Notes under the pieces: generated by a model | What the model saw: only the letters and a program-made list of their open reading frames with translations | Databases searched by the model: none | What the model was told of the DNA's origin: nothing | DNA from: Sulfitobacter delicatus | Lineage (GTDB): Bacteria; Pseudomonadota; Alphaproteobacteria; Rhodobacterales; Rhodobacteraceae | Reading direction: 5' to 3' | Length of the DNA: 64,000 nt | Assembly: GCF_900102535.1 (NCBI RefSeq) | Contig: NZ_FNBP01000004.1 | Span: 124,001-188,000 of the forward strand | Program-made: the position numbers and the translations under genes | Part shown: positions 1 through 8,370 of the stretch, piece after piece | Position numbering within the stretch: position 1 is the stretch's first letter | Layout of the letters: every line of letters starts with the position of its first letter

Positions 1-468
1 ATCGCGGTCCACCGCATCACCGACAACGACCTCGTCCAGCCGCACATAGGCCGTGCGGGTCTCGCCATTCGCCGTGCCCGCGCGACCGAGGTAATCGAGA
101 CCCTCAGGGTCGATCCCGATGCGCGCGGCGTCACTCTTGGTCAGCACGATGTCCGTCGCCCCGGTGTCCACGACAAAGCGGACCGGCGTGTCGTTAACCC
201 GGGCCGTGAGGTAGTAATGCCCGTCGCGGCTGCGCGGTAGGATGATTTGGCCCTGTTCCGTGACACTGATCTGCTGACGCGCGGAATCGCGGCTGATGTC
301 CTGCCACAGGCCCACGCCCGCAGCCGCGCCGGTAAAGATCAGCCCCCACACAGCGGCCTGTTGCAGCGTCTTGTTCATGGAGGGGCGGTTTTGCAAAAAG
401 AACCACCCCGCCAGCATGGCCAGCAGGACGATGAGATAGATCAGATGTGCGGTGTCGATATTGGCCAT
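1..468 (-). CDS. Retropepsin-like aspartic protease (clan AA), C-terminus cut by window edge
   Basis: Reading from an ATG at 468 to the left edge gives 156 codons without a stop. The N-terminus has two hydrophobic stretches (about residues 8-25 and 40-54), so the protein is probably membrane anchored. A retropepsin-type active-site motif, VDTGATDIVL, lies at about residues 100-109, with the catalytic Asp in DTG. This arrangement matches the TIGR02281-type clan AA aspartic proteases common in alphaproteobacteria, which are thought to act as small dimeric periplasmic or membrane proteases; substrates are unknown. The second half of the fold lies outside the window. The family call is firm, the function is not. 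Confidence 0.85.
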   Translation of the reverse strand, partial: MANIDTAHLIYLIVLLAMLAGWFFLQNRPSMNKTLQQAAVWGLIFTGAAAGVGLWQDISRDSARQQISVTEQGQIILPRSRDGHYYLTARVNDTPVRFVVDTGATDIVLTKSDAARIGIDPEGLDYLGRAGTANGETRTAYVRLDEVVVGDAVDRD

Positions 469-512
469 ACTGCCCCCTTGTAGGACAGATATAGGGAGCG
501 TCAGGCGATTTG

Positions 513-1151
513 TCAGCCGGGCGTGGGGCCGGGCCCAAAGCCGAAGGCAGCAAGTCCGTCGAGCACGAACTGCACCGAAAGCGCCGCCAGCAGCATGCCC
601 AGTAGGCGGGTCACGATGTTGATCCCAGTTTTGCCCATCGCTCGCTCGAGCGCGCTGCTGACCTGCATGGTCAGGGCCATGACGATCAGGGTCAGGGCGC
701 TGATGACGATAATCGTGATCAAGCCTTCGCCACCGGGTTTCTCGCCCGTCAGCAGGATAACCGAGGCGATGGAGCCGGGGCCCGCGATCAGCGGAATGGC
801 CATGGGGAAGACCGACGGATCGTCGTGGTCGTCTTCGTCCGCCCGGTCCTCGCGCCGTTTGGTGCGGCGGTCAAAGAGCATGTCGAGGGCGGTGATGAAC
901 AGCAAGATGCCCCCGGCGACGCGGAAGGCGGGCATGGAGATCCCGATAAAATTCAGCACCGCTTCGCCAAAGGCGGCAAACACCAGCAGAATAATCCCGG
1001 CTACGCCCACAGCACGCCACGCGATCAGGCGGCGCTGCGCTTTGCTCATGCCTCGGGTGAGGGCAAGGAAGACAGGCGCGATGGCGATGGGGTCGATCAC
1101 CACGAACATCGTGACAAGGGCGGTGATCATATAGGCGGTGTCGAAGGTCAT
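513..1151 (-). CDS. MarC family integral membrane protein (UPF0056)
   Basis: 212 residues with about six hydrophobic segments. The N-terminal part (VVIDPIAIAPVFLALT) and the IPLIAGPGSIASVI segment in the second half are typical of the MarC/UPF0056 family. A charged, Asp/Glu/Arg-rich cytoplasmic loop (about residues 93-113) separates the two halves. The family was once linked to multiple antibiotic resistance in E. coli, but that role was later withdrawn, so the substrate is unknown. It is encoded on the same strand as the neighbouring protease and ABC-F genes, with gaps of 44 and 111 bp, and may or may not be co-transcribed. Confidence 0.9.
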   Translation of the reverse strand: MTFDTAYMITALVTMFVVIDPIAIAPVFLALTRGMSKAQRRLIAWRAVGVAGIILLVFAAFGEAVLNFIGISMPAFRVAGGILLFITALDMLFDRRTKRREDRADEDDHDDPSVFPMAIPLIAGPGSIASVILLTGEKPGGEGLITIIVISALTLIVMALTMQVSSALERAMGKTGINIVTRLLGMLLAALSVQFVLDGLAAFGFGPGPTPG

Positions 1152-1262
1152 CTGCTGTCCTTTGCGGGGCTAAGCGCCGTCAGATTGCACAAGAGGGGCC
1201 GAACAAGCGACCCCTCTTTGGTAAATTTTGCCCGCATAGGGCGATTGGTCAGGGCAAGCTGC

Positions 1263-3128
1263 CTAGGCCGTGGCCTTTTCCAGCTTTTCCTGCGCGCCCA
1301 TCCAAAGTATTTCAGCGCGGTCCAGCGCCTCCATCACTTCGGCGTATTTCTTGTTCCAGACCTCAAGCTCGCCGGTCTTGGTGTCTTCATAGAGGGCAGG
1401 GTCGGCCAGTTTCTTTGCCAGCTTGTCGCGCATCTCGTTGATCTTTTCCATCCGCGCCTCAGCCTTGCGGACTTCAGAGCGCAGGGCCAGCACCTCGTCG
1501 CGGCTGGCGCGTTTGGGCTTGGGGGCCTGCTTGGGCTGTTTCGACGGATTCTTGCTGACCGGCTTTTCTGGCGTCAGCAGCATTTTGCGGTAGGCCTCGA
1601 GATCGTCCTCGTAGGGCTTCACCGTGCCGTTCGACACCAGCCACAGCCGGTCGGCAACCAACGACAAAAGGTGCATGTCGTGGCTGACGAGGATCACCGC
1701 ACCAGAATAGCGCGTCAGCGCCTCGACCAGTGCTTCGCGGCTTTCGATATCAAGGTGGTTGGTCGGCTCATCGAGGATCAGCAGATGCGGCGCGTGTAGC
1801 GTCGCCAAGAGCAGCGACAGACGCGCCTTTTGCCCGCCCGACAGCCGCCCGACCTCGGTCTCGGCCTGTTCAGGGCCAAGGCCAAAGCCCGCCAATTGGG
1901 CGCGCAGCTTGGACTGCATAACGCCCGGACGGGCCGCGATCATATGCTGCAGCGGCGTTTCTTCGACGATCAGTTCATCGACTTGGTGCTGGGCAAAGAA
2001 GCCCACCCGCAGCTTGCTGGAGTTGACCTGTTTGCCCGCCATCAGCGGCAGACGGTTTGACAGGAGCTTGGCCAAGGTCGATTTACCCTGACCGTTCTTG
2101 CCCAAAAGCGCGATGCGGTCGTCTTGGTCAATGCGCAGGTTCAGCCGCGTCAGCACCGGGTTGCCGTCGCTATAGCCCACGGAGCCGTTTTCGATATTAA
2201 TGATCGGCGGCGACAGTTCCTCGGGCTCGGGGAAGGTGAAGACCTTGCGCGCGACATCCTCGGGCGCGGTGATCATGTCCATCTTCTCGATCATCTTCAC
2301 ACGCGACTGCGCCTGTTTGGCCTTGCTGGCCTTGGCCTTGAAGCGGTCAACAAAGGCCTGCATGTGATCGCGCCGGGCCTGCTGTTTCTTGGCCATGGCG
2401 GTTTGCAGCGCACGTTTCTCAGCGCGCTGGCGGGCGAATTGATCGTAGGGGCCTTGGTAAAAGGTCAGCTTGCGGTCTTCGAGGTGCAAGATGCCGCCCA
2501 CGGCGCGGTTCAACAACCCGCGGTCGTGGCTGATGATCAGCACGGTGTGGGGGTATTTCGCCAGATAGTTTTCGAGCCAGAGCGCGCCTTCAAGGTCGAG
2601 GTAGTTGGTCGGCTCATCGAGCAGCAGCAGATCGGGCTGGGCAAAGAGCACCGCCGCCAGCGCCACACGCATCCGCCAACCGCCCGAGAAAGCCGAGCAG
2701 GGCATCAGTTGCTCTTCGTCGTCAAAGCCCAGACCCTTGAGGATCGACGCGGCGCGGCCCTCGGCGGACCATGCATCGATATCGGCCAGACGGGTCTGGA
2801 TGTCAGCGATGCGGGTCGGGTCCTCGGCGGACTCGGACTCCTTCATAAGACGCGCGCGTTCGACGTCGGCTTCCAGCACCGTGTCGATAAGCGAGGTCTC
2901 GGACGAGGGCACCTCCTGCGCCACGCCGCCGATCTTGGCGCGCGAGGGCAGGGAGATGTCGCCGCCGTCGAGCGTCAGCTCGCCGCGGATGATCTTGAAC
3001 AGCGTCGTCTTGCCCGCGCCATTGCGCCCGACGATGCCGACCTTGTGCCCCTCGGGGATCACAGCGGAGGCTTCCTCGAACAGGGGGCGGCCTTCGACGG
3101 AGTAGTTGATTTCTGAAATGCGTAACAT
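1263..3128 (-). CDS. ABC-F family ATPase (Uup/YheS type)
   Basis: Two ABC ATPase domains sit in one soluble chain without transmembrane segments. Walker A motifs are GRNGAGKTT and GKNGQGKST, signatures are FSGGWRMR and LSGGQKAR, and Walker B motifs are [12 protein letters not shown] and [12 protein letters not shown]. The domains are joined by a long charged linker ([13 protein letters not shown] region), the part that enters the ribosomal tRNA exit region in ABC-F proteins. The C-terminus is a basic coiled coil, as in Uup/YheS. ABC-F proteins act on ribosomes and rescue or tune translation. I start at the ATG at 3128 (621 aa), because the family begins MLRISEIN-like; an in-frame ATG 13 codons upstream adds residues unlike the family. 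Confidence 0.92.
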   Translation of the reverse strand: MLRISEINYSVEGRPLFEEASAVIPEGHKVGIVGRNGAGKTTLFKIIRGELTLDGGDISLPSRAKIGGVAQEVPSSETSLIDTVLEADVERARLMKESESAEDPTRIADIQTRLADIDAWSAEGRAASILKGLGFDDEEQLMPCSAFSGGWRMRVALAAVLFAQPDLLLLDEPTNYLDLEGALWLENYLAKYPHTVLIISHDRGLLNRAVGGILHLEDRKLTFYQGPYDQFARQRAEKRALQTAMAKKQQARRDHMQAFVDRFKAKASKAKQAQSRVKMIEKMDMITAPEDVARKVFTFPEPEELSPPIINIENGSVGYSDGNPVLTRLNLRIDQDDRIALLGKNGQGKSTLAKLLSNRLPLMAGKQVNSSKLRVGFFAQHQVDELIVEETPLQHMIAARPGVMQSKLRAQLAGFGLGPEQAETEVGRLSGGQKARLSLLLATLHAPHLLILDEPTNHLDIESREALVEALTRYSGAVILVSHDMHLLSLVADRLWLVSNGTVKPYEDDLEAYRKMLLTPEKPVSKNPSKQPKQAPKPKRASRDEVLALRSEVRKAEARMEKINEMRDKLAKKLADPALYEDTKTGELEVWNKKYAEVMEALDRAEILWMGAQEKLEKATA

Positions 3129-3234
3129 GGACGCCGTTTGGCGCAAGCGGGGCGGAAGGTCAATCACGGCTTTTCATGGGTCAGACCCCATGCTAGGGAG
3201 CGCGCAAATCAACACCCGCTATGGAGTACAGCCA

Positions 3235-3657
3235 ATGGCCCTCGAACGGACCTTCTCGATCATCAAGCCCGACGCAACCCGCCGCAACCTGACCGGTGCC
3301 ATCGTCAAGAAATTCGAAGACGCCGGCCTGCGCGTCGTGGCGCAAAAGCGCATCCACCTGACCAAGGCCCAGGCGGGCGAATTCTACAAGGTGCACGCCG
3401 AGCGTCCCTTCTATGACGAACTGTGCGAGTTTATGGCCTCCGCGCCAATCGTTGCACAGGTTCTCGAAGGTGAAGACGCCATCGCGAAGAACCGCGAAGT
3501 CATGGGCGCGACCAATCCTGCGGACGCCGCCGAAGGCACCATCCGCGCCGAATTCGCTGAAAGCGTTGGCGAAAACTCCGTGCACGGTTCCGATGCGCCG
3601 GAAACAGCGGCTGTTGAGATCGCTTACTTCTTCTCCGGTCTTGAACTGGTCGGCTAG
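3235..3657 (+). CDS. ndk: Nucleoside diphosphate kinase
   Basis: 140 residues, full length for Ndk. The start [13 protein letters not shown], the segment [14 protein letters not shown], and the active-site region [13 protein letters not shown] with the phosphorylated histidine are all present. The enzyme transfers the gamma phosphate of ATP to other nucleoside diphosphates through a phosphohistidine. The start at 3235 is preceded by GGAG eight bases upstream; an upstream in-frame ATG at 3106 would add 43 non-family residues. The gene is divergent from the ABC-F gene and ends before a strong intrinsic terminator. Confidence 0.97.
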   Translation: MALERTFSIIKPDATRRNLTGAIVKKFEDAGLRVVAQKRIHLTKAQAGEFYKVHAERPFYDELCEFMASAPIVAQVLEGEDAIAKNREVMGATNPADAAEGTIRAEFAESVGENSVHGSDAPETAAVEIAYFFSGLELVG

Positions 3658-3680
3658 GCCACGGGCTTACACGACATGCG

Positions 3681-3708
3681 AAAGGGCTGCTCTCGGGCAG
3701 CCCTTTTT
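3681..3708 (+). terminator. Rho-independent terminator of ndk
   Basis: AAAGGGCTGC, a six-base loop TCTCGG, then GCAGCCCTTTTT: a perfect stem followed by a T run, 23 bp after the ndk stop. Confidence 0.9.
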
Positions 3709-3721
3709 CGTTTCCGCGTGT

Positions 3722-4144
3722 TCAGTTGTTCAGCGTGGGATGATGTGAGGACATGCGACCCTCAACTTCACCCGTCGGCGGGACCTTCGCGGCTTCTTTC
3801 TGAAGATGCTTTTCAAGAAGGTCCACATTGCGCAGTTTTGACTTCCAGCCGATATCGAACAGGTCACCTACAAGCGGCACCGACCCGATCACATAGTCGA
3901 TGCCTGCATTCACAGCCATCCGCGCAAGGACGCTATTTGGCGCGCCCATTCGGTGCGATTCTTTCATGATATAGGCGGAGGGGAGCAAGGCCAGCGTATC
4001 GCCAACCACCGGTACAAGGCCAAGGATCGAATCCCAGCCCATGCGCACGCCGACGACGGGAAGCTTGAAAGCACTGTCCATATTCTGCGCCAAGCGGCGC
4101 AGGCGGGCGAGGTCAGCTTCGTGGGTGTGGGGATGGGCGGACAT
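3722..4144 (-). CDS. DUF4112 domain membrane-associated protein
   Basis: 140 residues from the ATG at 4144, which has AGG seven bases upstream. The family hallmark region reads LPVVGVRMGWDSILGLVPVVGD, with a second copy-like segment IGSVPLVGDLFDIGWKSK; the paired V-P-V/L-V-G-D motifs with hydrophobic stretches between them are typical of DUF4112. Function is unknown; the pattern suggests two short membrane-inserted hairpins. It converges on the ndk terminator. A longer reading from 4219 is possible but lacks family support. Confidence 0.85.
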   Translation of the reverse strand: MSAHPHTHEADLARLRRLAQNMDSAFKLPVVGVRMGWDSILGLVPVVGDTLALLPSAYIMKESHRMGAPNSVLARMAVNAGIDYVIGSVPLVGDLFDIGWKSKLRNVDLLEKHLQKEAAKVPPTGEVEGRMSSHHPTLNN

Positions 4145-4240
4145 AGGATACCTGCGTTGTTGCACTGAAGCATAAACGCGAAATGAGGGCATAGGGTTCC
4201 GCCGTCCTGCCGGCCCCATCCGGCATCAGGTCAACCGGCG

Positions 4241-4369
4241 TCAGATGCTCGCGTAGTCGGTAAAGATCGGTGTCGGCTTCTGCGGCGGGCGGGCCGAGGT
4301 GGACTTGGGTGTCGGCTGCGGCTTAGGCGCAGGTTTCTGCTCTTGCGAGGTTCTGTCGAGACGGGCCAT
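4241..4369 (-). CDS. Small Pro-rich basic protein, 42 residues, function unknown
   Basis: A short ORF begins at ATG 4369 with a near-perfect ribosome binding site (AAGGAG, seven bases upstream). It encodes 42 residues starting MARLDRTSQEQKPAP and ending PIFTDYASI, with nine prolines and many Lys/Gln/Thr, so it is probably disordered. It lies alone between the DUF4112 gene and the metallo-hydrolase gene on the same strand. I do not recognise a family. The strong Shine-Dalgarno site is the main evidence that it is translated; its small size means chance cannot be excluded. Confidence 0.55.
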   Translation of the reverse strand: MARLDRTSQEQKPAPKPQPTPKSTSARPPQKPTPIFTDYASI

Positions 4370-4511
4370 CGGGTAGCTCCTTTGCTGCTCGGTGGGTGAG
4401 TTGCTTCACCCATGAAACGAGCTTGAGCGCCGTAAAGGTCCAAAACAGGGCTGAATTGTGCCGAGAATGCGTCTTTCGTTGCGATTTTGCGACGGATTCG
4501 GGCCGCTTCGC

Positions 4512-5426
4512 CTATGAGTTGTGCTGAAAGCGAACTTCTGCGTGTAAGGCTCCCATAGGCGACACCAGTCCCCGCCCGGTCAGATCGACGAGATGGGCAA
4601 GGACGTTTCGCATAGCCGCGCCCAGCAGCGCCGGCGGGGTTTCTGTGTAGATGGCCGCGGCGAGTTCGGCAGCGGTTGCGTCTTGGTTGCGCAGTGCTTC
4701 GAGTATCGAGGCTTCGCGGGACTTCCGGTGGGCAACCAGCCATGAAAGCCGTGCATGGGGCTCCGTAATCGGCGCACCGTGGCCGGGGTAAAACACCCGC
4801 CAATCCCGTTCTATTAAACGTTCGCAGGAGGCCATGAAGTCGGTCAGGTCGCCGTCCGGAGGTGAAACCAGCGAGGTCGCCCAGCCCATCACGTGGTCTG
4901 CTGTCAGGCAGGCGTCGCCAAAGGCCAGAGAGAGGTGGTTGCCGATATGTCCCGGCGTGTGCAGCGCCTCTAAGGCCCAGCCGTCGCCCTCTATGACAGC
5001 GCCGTCTGCGATCAAGTGGTCCGGCTCAAAGTCGTGATCGACGCCTTCGCCCCCCCCCATCAGACCGGCACTGGCCAATTCGTCCATGATCGGTGAGCGT
5101 CCTGCGGTGGCGTCTCCGAAGGCGTAGACAGGCGCGCCGGAGCAGTCTGCCAAGGGACGCGCGAGCGGCGAATGATCAAGATGTGTATGGGTGACAATGA
5201 CATGGCTGATGCGTTGACCGGGCTCAATGGCCGCAAGGATCGCTTCCAGATGAGCAGGACTGTCGGGGCCGGGGTCAATGACGGCGATATCCGTGGTGCC
5301 GATAAGATAGGTATTGGTCCCGCGATAGGTCATCGGCGAAGGGTTTGGTGCCACAATCCGGCGCAGCCCGGGCTCAAGCAAGTCGGCTTGGCCGATCTCG
5401 GGGTCAAAGTCATCGGGCGGCAGCAT
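4512..5426 (-). CDS. Metallo-beta-lactamase-fold hydrolase (LACTB2/glyoxalase II-like)
   Basis: 304 residues. The metal-binding motif HTHLDHS (about residues 80-86) is followed by downstream ligands in the LHTPGHIGNH segment, ADHV, and YPGHG. A C-terminal winged-helix-like part (about 235-300: LEALRNQDATAAELAAAIY) is characteristic of LACTB2-type proteins, which cleave RNA or thioester-like substrates. The substrate here is unknown. The start overlaps none of the neighbours and is divergent from the histidine kinase gene, with 44 bp between the two start codons, so both promoters must be very compact. Confidence 0.88.
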   Translation of the reverse strand: MLPPDDFDPEIGQADLLEPGLRRIVAPNPSPMTYRGTNTYLIGTTDIAVIDPGPDSPAHLEAILAAIEPGQRISHVIVTHTHLDHSPLARPLADCSGAPVYAFGDATAGRSPIMDELASAGLMGGGEGVDHDFEPDHLIADGAVIEGDGWALEALHTPGHIGNHLSLAFGDACLTADHVMGWATSLVSPPDGDLTDFMASCERLIERDWRVFYPGHGAPITEPHARLSWLVAHRKSREASILEALRNQDATAAELAAAIYTETPPALLGAAMRNVLAHLVDLTGRGLVSPMGALHAEVRFQHNS

Positions 5427-5470
5427 GGTTTCACCTTTCGCAGGGGCAGGGGGCTGGCTAAGGTCTAGCT

Positions 5471-6793
5471 ATGAATTTTGCCTGGCTCAAACGATATGTG
5501 CCGCGCGGCATCTACGGACGCGCCGCGCTGATCTTGCTCTTGCCGATCTTGCTGTTGCAACTGGTCGTCATACTGGTCTTTGCACATCGGCATTTCGAGG
5601 GAGTCACCGACCAGATGACCGACGTCGTCCTGCGCGAGTTGGAACTGGTCATGCTAGCGGTGGACGCGGCGCCTGATGCGGAAACGGTTCCCGAGGCGGT
5701 TGAGGAACGCGCCGGACCCCTTGATTTTATCGTGACACCTGTGAACCGCCCCTTGCCGCAAGACGACAGCATGCTGTGGTACGATTATTCCGGGAGGGTG
5801 CTCACCCCCCGGCTGAAAGCAGCCATGCCCGGGCTGCAATCGGTGGACCTCAGCGATGATGATTTTGTGGTGCTCTATCTCGAAAGCTCAAAGGGGCCAC
5901 TGCGGATACAGTTCGAGCGGCGGCGTATTTCGGCGTCGAACCCACATCAGCTGTTTGTTTATACACTCTTTTTCGGGGTTTTACTTTCTTTCGTCGCGTC
6001 GATCTATCTGCGCAACCAATTGCGCCCGATCAAGCGACTGGCCCGCGCGGCCGAAGCCTTTGGCCGAGGCCGGCATGAACCATACACACCTGCGGGTGCG
6101 GTTGAGGTACGCGCAGCGGGCAATGCCTTTGTCGACATGCGCGCCCGGATTGAACGGCAAATTGAGCAGCGCACGCTTATGCTCTCCGGCGTGAGCCATG
6201 ACCTACGCACACCGCTGACGCGGATGCGGCTTGGCCTGTCGATGATCGACGATGAAGACGCGGCGCCGCTTTTGGCCGACGTCGATGACATGCAGCGGAT
6301 GCTGGATGAATTTCTCAACTTCGCCAAAGGTGCTGCCGAAGGGGAGCCGGAACGTGTGGCCCCGCTCGATTTTGTGACCGAGATCGTTGAAGACGCCCAG
6401 CGGGCCGGGCGGGCGGTGGTTCTCCTTCCGCCGGAGGGCGAGGGCGAAGGCACGGTCAAGTTGCGCCGCGTGGCGATGCGTCGGGCCGTGGACAATCTTA
6501 TCTCCAACGCCGTGCGCTATGGTGCGCGGGCGGAGGTGTCGGTCATGCTCAGCGATCGCACGCTGCGCATTCGGGTCGAAGACGACGGTCCAGGGATTCC
6601 CGAAAATCGCCGCGAAGAAGCCACGCGACCCTTCTCGCGCCTCGATCCTTCGCGCAATCAGGACAAGGGCGGTGGTGTCGGGCTCGGCCTCGCTATCGCG
6701 ACGGACATCGCGCGGGCGCATGGCGGTGTGCTGCGGCTGGGCGAATCGACGCGGCTCGGCGGGCTGCGGGCAGATATCGTCATCGCGCGGTGA
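5471..6793 (+). CDS. EnvZ-like sensor histidine kinase
   Basis: 440 residues. Transmembrane segments are at about 17-38 and 162-180 and flank a periplasmic domain of about 120 residues. A HAMP domain follows (about 180-230). The H-box SHDLRTPLTRMR has the phosphorylated His at 243. The ATPase part shows DNLISNAVRYG, EDDGPGIP and GGGVGLGLAIA. The overall length and motifs resemble EnvZ/RstB-type kinases paired with OmpR-type regulators. No response regulator gene is next to it: upstream is the divergent hydrolase and downstream a thioesterase, so the partner is elsewhere. The signal sensed is unknown. Confidence 0.9.
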   Translation: MNFAWLKRYVPRGIYGRAALILLLPILLLQLVVILVFAHRHFEGVTDQMTDVVLRELELVMLAVDAAPDAETVPEAVEERAGPLDFIVTPVNRPLPQDDSMLWYDYSGRVLTPRLKAAMPGLQSVDLSDDDFVVLYLESSKGPLRIQFERRRISASNPHQLFVYTLFFGVLLSFVASIYLRNQLRPIKRLARAAEAFGRGRHEPYTPAGAVEVRAAGNAFVDMRARIERQIEQRTLMLSGVSHDLRTPLTRMRLGLSMIDDEDAAPLLADVDDMQRMLDEFLNFAKGAAEGEPERVAPLDFVTEIVEDAQRAGRAVVLLPPEGEGEGTVKLRRVAMRRAVDNLISNAVRYGARAEVSVMLSDRTLRIRVEDDGPGIPENRREEATRPFSRLDPSRNQDKGGGVGLGLAIATDIARAHGGVLRLGESTRLGGLRADIVIAR

Positions 6794-6862
6794 CCCGGCG
6801 GCAGGATTGCTTGGCAAAGGGCCATTTGTCACAGTGGGCCAAATCTTAATCGGAGCGCCCCC

Positions 6863-7312
6863 ATGACCCCTTACGACATGATCAAATCCCACCTTGATAC
6901 CGCTGTTCCATTCGCCAATCATGTGGGTGTCAAATTGCTTGAAATTGGCGACGGCACTGCCAGCGCCGAACTGGTGCAAAGGCATGAAACCTCGAACCAC
7001 ATCGGCACCCAACACGCAGGCGCGATGTTTACCTTGGGCGAATCGGCTTCGGGTGCTGCAATGGCGGGAGCGATCGCGCCCGTCATTATGGACATGCGCC
7101 CCGTCGCGGCGATGGGGCAGATTGCCTTCAAACGCATCGCCGAAGGGACGCTGACCGCCCATGCGCAAACCTCTCGCCCCGGTGCGGAATTGCTGATCGC
7201 ATTGCAGGACGAGGGCAAAGTTGCCTTCGACGTGACGGTCGACATCCGCAACGAGGCAGGCGACACCGTGGTCGAAATGACGATGAACTGGCATGTCAGC
7301 GCCAAGCGGTGA
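6863..7312 (+). CDS. Hot-dog fold thioesterase-like protein (DUF4442/PaaI type)
   Basis: 149 residues. The pattern HETSNHIGTQHAGAMFTLGESASG is in the position of the hot-dog helix that carries the active site in PaaI/YiiD-like thioesterases, and VTVDIRNEAGDTVVEMTMNWHV is the closing beta strand. Such proteins hydrolyse acyl-CoA or remove dead-end CoA thioesters; the substrate is not predictable here. GGAG lies eight bases before the ATG. It follows the kinase gene by 69 bp on the same strand and ends in a strong hairpin shared with the convergent NmrA-like gene. Confidence 0.85.
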   Translation: MTPYDMIKSHLDTAVPFANHVGVKLLEIGDGTASAELVQRHETSNHIGTQHAGAMFTLGESASGAAMAGAIAPVIMDMRPVAAMGQIAFKRIAEGTLTAHAQTSRPGAELLIALQDEGKVAFDVTVDIRNEAGDTVVEMTMNWHVSAKR

Positions 7313-7330
7313 CGGAATAGTTTGGGGGCA

Positions 7331-7357
7331 GGTGGTTCGTCGTTCTGCCGAACCACC
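7331..7357. terminator. Hairpin between convergent genes, likely terminator
   Basis: GGTGGTTCG, a nine-base loop, then CGAACCACC: a perfect nine-pair stem in the 62 bp gap between convergent genes. Only a weak T-rich tail (GACTTT) follows on the plus strand, so its efficiency is uncertain. Confidence 0.5.
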
Positions 7358-7374
7358 GACTTTCGGGTCATCCC

Positions 7375-8277
7375 CTATTGTGCGGCAGAATACCCTGCGC
7401 CGACACTGTGGCCTTCGGTCACGATATCTTTTGGCAAGCCAGAGCGCATGACGGTCAACGTTTCGGTCGGGCGGAAATCTGGCAAAAGCGCATCGAACTT
7501 CTTGGAACAAAGGCGATGCGCTGTGTTGTAGAGATAGCGCATCTCACTCAATTCCTGCGCCAATTCCCATACCGGCGACAGAAGTGCCATCGCCCACCAT
7601 GGAAACCGTTTGAACTTAAGGTGCTGGCCCATGATACCCTCTAGCGCATGTCTCAGATCCTCCGCGGTGAACGCGTGCCCGGGGAAGGGCACGTCTTCGA
7701 ATGTCGCGAGGCTGTCTCTCTTTTCAGCGAGCATTAGCGCCGCACGCGCCCAATCCGGCACATAAGCATATGCCTGCATAACGCTGGCGTCCCCCGGCAG
7801 TGTGATTACGCCTCGCTTGATGTTTCGGAGCAATACCGAGGACATGACGTCTTCGTTGTGATTGGGGTCGATAAAATTGCCAGCGCGTAGGATCACAGTG
7901 CGTACACCGGCGGCGCGGTAGGCTTCTTCCATTTCCACTCTGATTTGCCCTTTTCGCGCCGCGGGACGCTGCGGCGTGTTTTCGGACCACACCCCAGCTT
8001 GATCGCCGAAGTTATAGAGGTTTCCAGGTATGATCACAGTCGCGCCAGAGGCCTGTGCTGCAGCGATAACCTGTTTGGTGATCGCTGGTACGATCCGGTC
8101 CCAGTCGTGATAGGCGGGCGGGTTTAGCCCGTTGATGAGCACATCACATCCCAGTGCTGCAGCGGTCATATCTGTTCCACGCACATAGCGGCGGACGGAC
8201 CAGCCGGCATCGGCAAAAGCGATCGCGGAATGGCTGCCAATCTTACCGTTGGCGCCGAGTATCAGGACAGTGGGCAT
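7375..8277 (-). CDS. NmrA/NAD-dependent epimerase-like protein (atypical SDR)
   Basis: 300 residues. The N-terminus has a Rossmann NAD(P)-binding motif, LILGANGKIGSH, and the middle part (VILRAGNFIDPNH) resembles atypical SDR proteins of the NmrA/epimerase group. There is no classical YxxxK pair at the expected place, so it may bind nucleotide without standard SDR catalysis. I chose the ATG at 8277 because AAGGAG sits just upstream and includes the earlier in-frame ATG at 8292. It is divergent from a LysR regulator that probably controls it. Substrate unknown. Confidence 0.85.
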   Translation of the reverse strand: MPTVLILGANGKIGSHSAIAFADAGWSVRRYVRGTDMTAAALGCDVLINGLNPPAYHDWDRIVPAITKQVIAAAQASGATVIIPGNLYNFGDQAGVWSENTPQRPAARKGQIRVEMEEAYRAAGVRTVILRAGNFIDPNHNEDVMSSVLLRNIKRGVITLPGDASVMQAYAYVPDWARAALMLAEKRDSLATFEDVPFPGHAFTAEDLRHALEGIMGQHLKFKRFPWWAMALLSPVWELAQELSEMRYLYNTAHRLCSKKFDALLPDFRPTETLTVMRSGLPKDIVTEGHSVGAGYSAAQ

Positions 8278-8356
8278 CGTCGTCTCCTTCATGTTTCCAT
8301 CTGAAGTTTTATCCTTTCAATTGCGAATAGGAATTGCCCAAGATCGAACATCATGT

Positions 8357-8370
8357 ATTCATTATTGAAT
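8357..8370. promoter_or_regulatory. Inverted repeat at the lysR start, candidate LysR site
   Basis: ATTCA-TTAT-TGAAT forms a perfect five-base inverted repeat whose right arm overlaps the ATG of the LysR gene. A further pair of AATTGC words lies upstream in the same divergent spacer. LysR proteins commonly bind such dyads in divergent promoters; binding here is inference. Confidence 0.4.

Noticed and set aside
6203-7510. 435-codon minus-strand ORF over the kinase and thioesterase
   Set aside because: Antisense to two well-supported genes and no motif of its own.
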